A DNA stretch of 64,000 nucleotides, from positions 310,001 to 374,000 of the forward strand of contig OZ037887.1 of assembly GCA_964035575.1 (NCBI GenBank), written 5' to 3'. Under the pieces are notes generated by a model. The model searched no databases. It was not told the origin of the DNA and saw only the letters and a program-made list of their open reading frames with translations. Of this stretch, positions 21,751 to 31,006 are shown in pieces. The translations under genes were made by a program, and so were the position numbers. Origin of the DNA: Rhynchopus sp. YZ270_cl-10. Lineage: Eukaryota; Euglenozoa; Diplonemea; Diplonemida; Diplonemidae. Every line of letters starts with the position of its first letter. The stretch's first letter is position 1.

Positions 21751-22302
21751 ATGGAGCCTCCGTCAGGTGTGTCGGATTTAGCAATGTCTGTTGACGTAGT
21801 GTCCCCTGACCTGACGCCAGCTGAGCTTCCGCCATCTGCTGTTGCGTCGCGTGATGCTGTGTTGCATGACTCTACCTTACCTATGCCACAAAACTTTGCA
21901 AAGCATGTAGGGAGGCTCTGTACGGAGGCTGTGGCGACGGAGGCAAGACGTATGGAAGGGGAGGTGATGGCGAAGATGCAGACCCTTGCTGCAGGTGGTG
22001 CGCGGAGGTTGAGTGTGTGTGCGCGATTTAGCGAGATGTTCTCGGCAGACTCCCGCGGGGAGGTCGCCACACTGTTACGTTCGTACCTCCTCCAACACGG
22101 CATGTGTACGAAAAGCAGTGTGTCAAAGGATAAGACCGGTGCCTGGTGTGTGACTGTTTTGCACGTTGTCCACCCCGCCACGACCCTCCTCCAACGTGCC
22201 CTCGGCCTCGCACTGCTCGCACTCTCGCTCAAGGTGCTCCCGCGACTTCCCCTCACCTCCTTGCTTCACATCTCTGTCGGCACCGTTTTGCTTGCATTTT
22301 AG
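21751..22302 (+). CDS. Small protein with C-terminal hydrophobic segments, unrecognised
   Basis: The frame gives 183 residues starting at the ATG in GAGGTATGGAG. The N-terminal third is Ser/Pro/Ala-rich, the middle (about 45-140) looks helical with an Arg/Ala-rich stretch, and the last 40 residues hold two hydrophobic runs (LALLALSLKVLP and ISVGTVLLAF) that could form a tail anchor or hairpin. I see no known domain. Its composition and GC content fit a real gene, and it stands alone between T-rich flanks. A membrane location is inferred only from hydrophobicity. Confidence 0.6.
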   Translation: MEPPSGVSDLAMSVDVVSPDLTPAELPPSAVASRDAVLHDSTLPMPQNFAKHVGRLCTEAVATEARRMEGEVMAKMQTLAAGGARRLSVCARFSEMFSADSRGEVATLLRSYLLQHGMCTKSSVSKDKTGAWCVTVLHVVHPATTLLQRALGLALLALSLKVLPRLPLTSLLHISVGTVLLAF

Positions 22303-22797
22303 TGGAAAAATATTTTGCAAAAAAAAAAATTATAATGGTGGAAATGGGGTGAATGATTTGATCTGCATTTGATCAGAGAGAGAGAGAGAGGGGATTCTCA
22401 GGGGGAAAAAAAATGGAAAGCGGGTGATAAAGAGGGGAGTTTTTTTATATTTTTCTTTTTAGTTTTGTATGTTATGGTTTTTCTTTGCATCTTTTGTTGC
22501 TATATAACGTCGATTCATTGTTTTAGGTGCCTATATCTTTCCTCACCCATGCAAAAACTTTCTATATCATGATTTTTTCTCCAAACACATCCATTTTTTT
22601 TTAAACACCCCCACACACAGCAGAACCCGCCGAATTCGGCCTAACACCACACACCCCCTTTTTTCCCTCCCATTTTTTGAGGTGTCTGCATTTCAATTCA
22701 AAATAACTTCATTCCTGGTGACTAAGCGCGAGACGGTTTAGTTCATCCGATTTTCCCTTTCCCCCCCTCTTATTTCCCCCCCAAAAAACTGCTGCAA
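22303..22797. other. Intergenic with an H1 hairpin
   Basis: An AGAG microsatellite near 22374 and T-rich tracts are present. The H1-family hairpin at 22717-22749 lies about 50 bases before the RING gene start. Confidence 0.5.
22717..22749 (+). repeat. GGTGACTAAG hairpin repeat (H1 family)
   Basis: GGTGACTAAGCGCGAGACGG followed by TTTAGTTCATCC; only the left half and the TTCATC core are well conserved. Confidence 0.5.
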
Positions 22798-23927
22798 ATG
22801 TTTCAACAGCAACACTACCCACAGGGCTATGGGTATGGGTATGGCTACAGCTATAGCTATCCCTGTACGACAGTCCACAGTGGGGCTCCCCAGGCGGTGG
22901 CCACGTCGACTGTTCAGTTTCCTGCACCTCTCGTAGGCGGGCCACCACAGGGGTACTCTGCGTCACCTACAGTGCCTGCGCAACAAGCACCCCCTTCTCT
23001 TCCTGCTTCAAGTGTGCAGGCGCATGTTGCTTCTGTGTCATGGCGTGGGGGTGGGGGTGGAGGTGGAGGTGGTGGTGGTAGTGTTCAGACACAACCCACC
23101 ACCTCCGCAGCGCCGACCACACCCGATACCCGCCCGATTCGCGAATTTTTTGGTTCCGCATTGAGGCAAGAGGCTCCCCCGATGCAGCCTGCAGTGCAGG
23201 AGGAAATGGTTCCAGCTCCATTGCCACAGCCACAGCCACAGCCACAGCGTCTTGCACAGCCACGGAGGGTGCCACAGCCACGCAGAGGGGGGGAGAGCGC
23301 GCCACGGATGCGCGACAGTCTTTTTGGGACAGAGCTGTCGGTGGTGCAGGAGACGGTGCGGATACCGGAGGTGGAGGAGGTCGCGGTTGTGCACGTTGAG
23401 GTGCCGAGGGTGGAGGTGCCTGCAGTGCAGGAGGGGATGGTTGCGCATAACCCATATGAGGTAGGGATGGAGCAGGTAGACGGTTGGTTCGGGCCGCTCT
23501 CGTTTCCAAGCATGTTCAAGAAGGGGATTGATAAGGCCCACATCGAGCAGATGTGTGCCGCCTATGAACTGCACGACGTGTCCTCACTGACAGACGACAA
23601 AGAGCGCTGTACTGTATGCCTCTGCGACTATGAAGTGGGGGACCAACAGCGTGCACTCCCCTGCATGCACACCTTCCACGCAGACTGTGTTGATGAGTGG
23701 CTCTGTAACAACTCCCAATGTCCGCAATGCCGGGTATGTCTTTTTTCAAACTATGGGTACCAAATTTGTTAAACTTTTCCCGCTTTCTTGAGAGCATTTT
23801 TTTTTTTTTTTTTGGAGTGAAAACCTTAGCTATTAACAGATTGAAATGAAATATTCTTTCTCTTTCACAGGCGGATGTTGTCGAATTGCACAAGAAAATG
23901 CAAGGCATGCTGGAGGACACGGTTTAA
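22798..23927 (+). CDS. RING-H2 finger protein, probable E3 ubiquitin ligase
   Basis: There are two exons, 22798-23733 and 23871-23927, joined in phase 0 across a 137-base GTATGT...CACAG intron, giving 330 residues. The N-terminal two thirds are low-complexity: Tyr/Gly, Pro/Gln, a run of Gly near residue 85 and Pro-Gln repeats. At about 270-310 lies a complete C3H2C3 RING-H2 (CTVCLCDYEVG, CMHTFHADCVDEW, CPQC). The splice restores the usual end of the domain (CPQCRADVVELHKK); reading through the intron instead gives a hydrophobic tail that fits nothing. Such proteins recruit E2 enzymes for ubiquitin transfer; substrate and location are unknown. No membrane segment is seen. The start ATG is the first in the frame, close to an H1 hairpin. 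Confidence 0.9.
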
Positions 23928-24353
23928 CCATGGTTTTTCCTCCCTTTTTTTTTTGTTGCCAAACGCTGCAAGATCATACCACCCTCACTCACTATGCGGT
24001 CTAACTGCGACGTGCACCAGATGGACTGCAGCACACTCATCTTGCCACCGCCATGACACCAGACACGACGCTAGGCAATGCTCCATTCAGGCACCACCCA
24101 CGCCTGCTGCAACCACCCTTGCAACACCAGCGCAACGTATGCGAAGTTGAAACGCCAAGTACAGCGTCGCCTTTTCCTCAGAGGAGCCAGGAGGAGACAT
24201 ACACTTCACGCGAGCAACCTCTCAAGGATTTGGAGAAGAGAAGACGAGAGAGTCGGACAGACCCGAAGACAGTCCTGATGGCCAACAAATAGTACAATAA
24301 CAGTGAAGGCTGTCTTGAGTGGTGGCTACACACCAACAGAATATCAAAAAAAA

Positions 24354-24420
24354 AGTGGAGATTGCACAACTGTGGGCAACACAACCCGAGGCAGCTACAC
24401 TACTCCAAACAATTTATCAA
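24354..24420 (+). repeat. H2-family hairpin repeat
   Basis: AGTGGAGATTGCACAACTGT leads to CTACACTACTCCAAACAATT. It is very similar to 55757-55819, including the internal GCACAACTGTGG phrase. Confidence 0.65.
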
Positions 24421-24634
24421 AGAACAAAATGAAAGCAATATAATGCATAGCGCAGACCCTCGTAAGGTGTCTTCACTACAGAGTATTGTTTTTTTTTTTT
24501 ATATAAATTGGGTGATTTACCGATACAGCAATTAGTACGACCCGTTATATAATTTTTTTTCTCTTTTGGATCCCATTTTGTTCTTCTCAGCGCACCTTAC
24601 GCTGCAATTCAAAGGAGTTGCACAAAAAACATTG

Positions 24635-24681
24635 TAGTGGAGTTCATCCTCGGGTGTCTACACTAATACAACCAAGTTTTC
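24635..24681 (+). repeat. H2-family hairpin repeat
   Basis: TAGTGGAG pairs with the TACACTA that ends GGTGTCTACACTA, then ATACAACCAAGTTTTC. The downstream part matches 42249-42297 almost exactly. Confidence 0.65.
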
Positions 24682-24835
24682 AAAAAAAGAAAAAAACAAC
24701 CTGATTTTTTTTTTCTTCCAAAGCCAAACACTCTACATCCCCAGTGTAGGTGTGTGTTTTTTGTTTTGCTTTATTTTGTATGGTTTGATTGTCACCGACC
24801 GTTTTCCAAACACCAAAACCCCCCCTTTTTTTAAA

Positions 24836-24874
24836 GGTGACCAAGTACTTCCGCTTAGGTTCATCTTACCAACC
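24836..24874 (+). repeat. H1-family hairpin repeat
   Basis: GGTGACCAAGTACTTCCGCT then AGGTTCATCTTACC; preceded by TTTTTTTAAA as in the copies at 25055 and 26744. Confidence 0.6.
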
Positions 24875-25339
24875 TTTCCGTCCCCTCTATTTTTAAACAT
24901 TCCTTCAGCTTGGATGGAAACGCCCTTTTCTTGTCTTAAGGGCAGCCCGGACCTCCTGGGTATGCCCTATCTGTTTGTCGATCATGGCCGCATGAATCGT
25001 ACACATAGAAGGGTTAAGAAACATGCCCTGGGGCTTGTTCATCCCCTTTTTTAAAGGTGATTAAGCAGCTCATCGCACCAACATTTTTTTTCCCCCGTCA
25101 AAGTATTCTTTCCTCTTCCCTTTTGTCAGTGCCTGCGCCCGCGTTGGGCGTTATGAACTTTTTTTGTATTTGTTCTGTTTCTTTGATTCCGTTTTTTCTG
25201 TCGTTGCCAGTCGCGTTGTATAGCGTCCATTGTAGCCTCTGAGATTGAAAGAGAAAAAAAAAAAGTTAGGCGGTTGAGTGGATGTATTCTGTTGCACAGC
25301 GACCTTTTTTTTTCTTCTCAAACTCCTTCTTTTTCTTTT

Positions 25340-25880
25340 TTCACGGGTCGGGAAAGATCTTTTTTTTTTTTTTTTTTTTCGAGAAAAAAAATCCTCTTCT
25401 CCCGAAAAAAAAAAAAAAAAAAAGATTTTTGGGAGAAAAAAAAAAAGAGAAAAGATTTGAAAATCCTGGGAAAATCCTGAAAAAATCCTGAAAAATCCTG
25501 GAAAAATCCATGAAATTTCATGAAAAATCTCGAGATCTTGAGAAATCTTTGAAAAAAAAAAAAAAGATTTTCAAAATCTTTTTTTTTTTTTTTCCCAAAA
25601 AGATTTTTCAAAATCCCAAAAATCTTTTTTATCTTTTTTTTGAGAAAAAAAAGATTTTCAAGATCTTTTTCATCTTTTTTTCTCTTTTTTTCCTTTTTTT
25701 TCCTTTTTTTTTCAGGATTTTTCAAAGATCTCAAAGATCTCGAGAGATCCTGAAAAAAAAAGACAAAAATCCTGAAAATCTTGATTTTTTTTTTTTTTCT
25801 CCCGAGATTCTCGAAAAAAGACAAAAAAAGACAAAAGATCTTTCCTGACCCGTGTTTTTTTCTCTTAAAAAAAAAAAAAG
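25340..25880. repeat. A/T low-complexity block
   Basis: Alternating runs of T and A with recurring GAAAAATCCTG and AGATTTTC words are found on both strands. Lysine- and phenylalanine-rich frames here are meaningless. Confidence 0.85.
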
Positions 25881-25935
25881 TTCAAAAAAAGCAAAACTAT
25901 CTCAACAGGTGTACACCTTATCAACGTCACTTTAA

Positions 25936-25971
25936 GATGACTAAGCACAACCAGGTTTAGAATCATCTGCC
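25936..25971 (+). repeat. H1-family hairpin repeat
   Basis: GATGACTAAGCACAACCAGG followed by TTTAGAATCATCTGCC; a diverged copy. Confidence 0.45.
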
Positions 25972-25978
25972 ATTTTTA

Positions 25979-26015
<37 letters not shown>

Positions 26016-26281
26016 GTTTTGGTTTTTGTACAGGGATTACGCTCCACGTGTGGAACGTATGGAAATCCATACGTGAATTGTTTTTGAAAAGGTGGAATCC
26101 ATACGTGTCCATACGTGTCCATACGTAGGTAATTTGGGTTTTGGATTGGGGCTGGGGTGGGGTAGGTGAGGGGTGGGGCTCCGTCCCCACCTCTCACCTA
26201 CCCCCTACAGAATTCTATTTGTAGGAGACAATTTTCTATTTTACCGGAAATGGAGCATGCAGCATGGCGAAAGAAAAAAAA

Positions 26282-26412
26282 AGTAGCGTACCGTGCGCCT
26301 GCGGCGCTAGATTGCAGTACACCCTTCCCGTGACATAATAGGCAAGTTTAGGCGCAATTTTTAGAAATGTTGCGTACCGTGGCTTCGCCAGGAACATTTG
26401 GGTGCCATGACT
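26282..26412 (+). repeat. GTAGCGTACCGTG interspersed repeat (H3), copy 1
   Basis: It starts AGTAGCGTACCGTGCGCC, contains the small palindrome GCGCCTGCGGCGC and a second box GTTGCGTACCGTGG followed by GGCTTCGCC. Copies lie at 34773 (plus) and 36834-36990 (minus). Confidence 0.75.
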
Positions 26413-26472
26413 GATGATTTCTCCAGTTCTTCGAACTTTCACAGCCCTTCTCAACCAACTTTGCCAGGGAGA

Positions 26473-26491
26473 GCGCGCGCGAAGCGCGCGC
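26473..26491. repeat. Perfect 8-bp-stem hairpin with GAA loop
   Basis: GCGCGCGC-GAA-GCGCGCGC. A similar shorter hairpin is at 34620-34634. Confidence 0.8.
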
Positions 26492-26743
26492 GGTTTTTAA
26501 TTGTTTTTGCTTAGAATTGTACGTGTTGAAAATCCATACGTACTTTTTTTATTTTTGGGGGAGCTGCGTAATCCCTGTTTTTGTAGGTTACTGAAAACTT
26601 TTGATGCGCAAAATATATTTTTTCAAAGAGGAGTTTTTCGTATCAACCCTATCAGTCCAGGGAGCCGTCATAGCGGCTTTGCTAATACTCCGTTCCACGA
26701 GAGACACCTGGGCTATCGTTTTCACGACGCTGCTTTTTAAAAA

Positions 26744-26780
26744 GGTGACTAAGTACAAGACGCTTGGGTTCATCTTATAA
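26744..26780 (+). repeat. H1-family hairpin repeat
   Basis: GGTGACTAAGTACAAGACGC then TTGGGTTCATCTTATAA, preceded by TTTTTAAAAA. Confidence 0.55.
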
Positions 26781-27023
26781 ACTTTTCATTTTTTTTCCCC
26801 TCTTTTTTTTTTCTTCTTTTTCGTTTGCCACTGATAGATGCTCACGTACCCCCGATTATCTCTGTATGGTATGTGGGTACGCCTCACGGTCCTGTTCATC
26901 TTTTTTAACCCATAGAACACTGAAAATGGAGGAAAAAATGATCTTTTTAGTCAGATACGACGGTCGCATTTGAAAGAACTCTGAAATACTATGTCACTAG
27001 GCTGATTGAGTAGCCAGCAAACC

Positions 27024-27400
27024 GGTAAGACAGTGGTCGCAGTTTGTACTTGATAGCATTACAACATTTAACTTCTCCACGGGGGTCTTGGGCCGTTCAT
27101 TCGGTTATACCTTGACTAGCGGAAGAGGCCTTTTGGTCTCTAGAATATCCGGTATTCCCGAACGGAGGCACACTTTGTGTGTTACTACGACCTGGCAATT
27201 TCCAGCAGTAGGTTAAGTAATGTTTTCTTGTAAATTGTTGGATCATTATCTCCTCAGTGCATGAATGCCCCACGTGGACACTTTGTATTTGTCAAGTGGA
27301 CTGTCTGGTCACTTTTCAGTGACTGGCGGGTTGTCTGTGGTTGTCTGTGTGACGACTTACCTGTGTACCTGTGTACTTGGGTACCTGGGAAAACACTTAC
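27024..27400. repeat. Second copy of the 13.6-13.95 kb module
   Basis: It aligns with 13598-13870, then more loosely up to TGGGTACCTGGG, where the first copy has its 8-bp array. Here the array is reduced to about one unit. Confidence 0.85.
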
Positions 27401-27432
27401 GTTTTTATTCGCGAAAACACGTACACTTTTTC

Positions 27433-27501
27433 GCGATAACACGTATACTTTTTGTGTACGTGTTATCGCAAATCGAAAAAAAAAAGTATACGTGTTATCG
27501 C
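27433..27501. repeat. Hairpin GCGATAACACGTATAC and complements
   Basis: The left arm at 27433-27448 has a near-complement at 27454-27469 and an exact one at 27486-27501, so two alternative hairpins are possible. Confidence 0.75.
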
Positions 27502-28117
27502 AATTTACCCTTTCGGAAAATATGAGCCCGGTCACTAATAGGCGGCCCATTTTCGGCCAAAAATTGTCCCCAGAATCCGGAGTGTAATATTGACCTACAG
27601 GTTAATTCCATTATGGCGGTGGTTGTTTTGCATCTCTCACACATGATGGACCTCTTTTTGGATCGACGCACTGGTGAGTCCTTGGCGGTTACTTCGTCTC
27701 CTTTCGTCTTATCCGCCTTTTTGGTGGGGATTATTAAAGAAGTCAGCTAGAGAATTGTTGGTTCTCTCGGGGAGTGGGTGTGGGCAGAGATTTTGACAAC
27801 GGGACAATAAAACCTTGTTTTTGGGCTCATCAAAATTCAATTTCCCCCTTCAGTTACCCTTATTTATCGTCCCCCCATTCACGGTTTTTTGACTTCCTTG
27901 GAATAAAGTGACCAGCTGGGCCAACTGTGGCACCGTAGTTAACGGGATCGAAACGATATTCTGCCGGGGCACGCCTTATGCCCGAAGGTGAACTGTCTGG
28001 CTCCTTGTTTTTAAACACCGGTTAAATATGCATTGCGCTCTAATCAGACTCTAATTAGAGCATTCGGCAGTTAGAGCACAATTCGAGTCCTATAAGAGGG
28101 TCAATAAGAGGCACATC
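27502..28117. other. Intergenic, nothing recognised
   Basis: A stretch near 27905-27960 has weak tRNA-like words but no cloverleaf. A TCTAATTAGAG palindrome-like phrase lies near 28040. Confidence 0.35.
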
Positions 28118-28206
28118 GCTATAGCCATTAACCGAGCATAGCTAGTACAAGAAATTCGACTTTGGAATCCAGAAAGTCTGTGTATAGGGCAGTCTGTCAA
28201 ATTTCT
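28118..28206. repeat. Second copy of the 12.73-12.80 kb module
   Basis: The phrases CTATAGCCATTAACC and AGAAATTCGACTTTGGAA recur from 12733-12800, here immediately before the pentamer array. Confidence 0.8.
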
Positions 28207-28209
28207 GCA

Positions 28210-28965
28210 CAGTACAGTACAGTACAGTACAGTACAGTACAGTACAGTACAGTACAGTACAGTACAGTACAGTACAGTACAGTACAGTACAGTACAGTAC
28301 AGTACAGTACAGTACAGTACAGTACAGTACAGTACAGTACAGTACAGTACAGTACAGTACAGTACAGTACAGTACAGTACAGTACAGTACAGTACAGTAC
28401 AGTACAGTACAGTACAGTACAGTACAGTACAGTACAGTACAGTACAGTACAGTACAGTACAGTACAGTACAGTACAGTACAGTACAGTACAGTACAGTAC
28501 AGTACAGTACAGTACAGTACAGTACAGTACAGTACAGTACAGTACAGTACAGTACAGTACAGTACAGTACAGTACAGTACAGTACAGTACAGTACAGTAC
28601 AGTACAGTACAGTACAGTACAGTACAGTACAGTACAGTACAGTACAGTACAGTACAGTACAGTACAGTACAGTACAGTACAGTACAGTACAGTACAGTAC
28701 AGTACAGTACAGTACAGTACAGTACAGTACAGTACAGTACAGTACAGTACAGTACAGTACAGTACAGTACAGTACAGTACAGTACAGTACAGTACAGTAC
28801 AGTACAGTACAGTACAGTACAGTACAGTACAGTACAGTACAGTACAGTACAGTACAGTACAGTACAGTACAGTACAGTACAGTACAGTACAGTACAGTAC
28901 AGTACAGTACAGTACAGTACAGTACAGTACAGTACAGTACAGTACAGTACAGTACAGTACAGTAC
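28210..28965. repeat. Pure 5-bp array (CAGTA), about 151 copies
   Basis: Uninterrupted CAGTA repeats with no variant copies, 756 bases. Long frames on both strands are artefacts. Confidence 0.97.
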
Positions 28966-29426
28966 CCCATATGTTAGAGCCTGAGAAAAAAATCGAAGTC
29001 AAAATGACCTCGAGGTACAGGTCAGATTTGTGAACCAGTTGTGAATCGGTTGAACCAGGAGTTTGTCCCAAAATATTTTTCCGCCAATTTTTGCCCGCAA
29101 AAAATCGGGTAGGGGGGAAATTGATTTTGGCTCTCAGGAATCTGTGGGTGCTCTGATGGGGTCAACTTGCGCTGAGAAATGAGTATTTTTGACCTAAAAT
29201 GCATGAGTCAGTTTTTACATGATTTTGGTGTTTTTTTTGGGTTTTGTATGGATTTTTTGGTCAGTACATAATCTGCGGTGATCAAAAGTACCATATTCCT
29301 TCGGCAATGGCCTCAAAGGGCATTTCTATGACCTGGACATGGGGGTCAGTCTCCACTTCTGACCACCTAAAATTACGTCATATACACGGTTATACCCAAA
29401 AACTGACCAAGAAACTTTATCAGTGT
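28966..29426. other. Intergenic, nothing recognised
   Basis: A unique-looking, moderately AT-rich segment between two arrays. No convincing frame is present. Confidence 0.35.
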
Positions 29427-29880
29427 TCGGTGGTGATCGACGGTGATCGATGGTGATCGGTGGTGATCGGTGGTGATCGATGGTGATCGGTGGTGATCGG
29501 TGGTGATCGGTGGTGATCGATGGTGATCGACGGTGATCGACGGTGATCGGTAGTGATCGATGGTGATCGATGGTGATCGGTGGTGATCGGTGGTGATCGG
29601 TGGTGATCGGTGGTGATCGATGGTGATCGATGGTGATCGGTGGTGATCGATGGTGATCGGTGGTGATCGGTGGTGATCGGTGGTGATCGGTGGTGATCGG
29701 TGGTGATCGGTGGTGATCGATGGTGATCGACGGTGATCGACGGTGATCGGTACTGATCGGTGGTGATCCGTGCGTAAATCGATGTGGTCGGTGCAATCGG
29801 TGGGTGAGCGGTGGTGGTCGGTGGTGATCGGTGCTGATCGACGGTGATCGATCGCGATCGGTGGTGATCCGTTTAAATCG
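29427..29880. repeat. 10-bp array (TGGTGATCGG variants), about 34 or more copies
   Basis: TGGTGATCGG and TGGTGATCGA units alternate with a few CGGTGATCG forms up to about 29765, then degrade. Every unit contains GATC. Histidine/proline/serine-rich minus-strand frames here are artefacts. Confidence 0.92.
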
Positions 29881-31006
29881 GTGGTAAAAAGTGACAAAAT
29901 GGGCAAACCAGCGCGACGTCAATCAGCCTAGTCACAACAAAAATAAGGGAAAATACCCAAATCCAGAGTGGGGAGGGCACTGTGAATTAAATCCAGGTGT
30001 CACACCTGTATTTTAGGTGAACACATGCTGGTGTAGTGCTTAGTAAACCCCCGTAACTTTAGTTGCTGCTACTGTGGACGCTTGGGACTAATGGGGGTTC
30101 TAGCAGTCAAATGGAACCATTCTTTTGTTCCCTTCAAAGATGTCATCGTATTCAGGATTTAACAAATGGATTTCGAAAGCAATTTTTCGAAACTATATTT
30201 TATATGGTTCAGGGTTCTATGGGTTGAGTAAAGAAAGTTTTCGCTGTAATATTGCTGAAACACCTGTCAAGCACAATGTCAATATAGGCCCCCCTCCGGA
30301 ACACCATGTAATGTATCAAAAGTAACATGCGAATATTGATACCATTTTAATAGGGTTGATCAGAGGATTAGATCATTCTTCAATCCTTCTTTTTTTTTTG
30401 TTTTTGTTTTTATTTTGTGGCTGCTCTGTGGCGCGGAAAAAGAAAAAGGAAAACAATTTTTTTTTCTTATTTTTCCTCTCTTCGAGTCAGTAAGTAAAAT
30501 CTCACCACCACCCACCCCCTTTTTTTTAATCGCAAATCTCACCTTTTTTTTTTTGTTGTCTGAAACTTACAAGAAACAATTATTCACTCCAACGCGTCTT
30601 TGCAGAACATATTATTGCAGAGAAAAATGGTTCTCTTCTCAAAAAACAAAAAAAAGAAATAAACTTGAAAAAAAAAAAAATGTAGAGAAACAAAAGAAAC
30701 CCCTCCCATTTTTCTTTCTATGACTAAAAAAAAACAAACAGAGGCTTCTATATTACAAACTTTTCTTATCCCAGTCTTCATATGGTATCGTTTCCACCGC
30801 ATTATTAGCACAGAATATTTTGGTGTTCTTACAAAAAAAAAAAAAAGATCATTGCCATTCCCCACCACACCGTCCAGCAAGCCCCCCCCGCAAACACACA
30901 CAAACACACACACACCCCCTTCGCTTTTAAAAAAGCCTCGTTCTGTTCTGTTCTTTTTTTGCTTCACCCTATCCCGTTCATGGGAGGTAGTGCGTCGTTC
31001 AGATAG
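29881..31006. other. Intergenic before the globin-kinase gene
   Basis: A fragment related to the inverted repeat at 21442 lies at about 30255-30307. The rest is A/T-run-rich with no convincing gene. CGTTCAG lies just upstream of the ATG at 31007. Confidence 0.45.

Larger units (their letters stand above)
23928..27023. other. Repeat-rich intergenic region
   Basis: No convincing gene is seen. It holds H1 and H2 hairpins, a long A/T low-complexity block (25340-25880), a run of about 34 T at 25981-26014, repeated CCATACGTG words at 26060-26130 and one copy of the H3 repeat. Confidence 0.55.

Noticed and set aside
25318-25848. Lys- and Phe-rich frames
   Set aside because: A/T low-complexity sequence.
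27905-27960. Possible tRNA
   Set aside because: GGGATCGAAACG resembles a B box, but no cloverleaf or acceptor stem could be drawn; the same holds near 13105-13190.
29326-29922. His/Pro/Ser-rich minus-strand frames
   Set aside because: Translation of the GGTGATCG decamer array.
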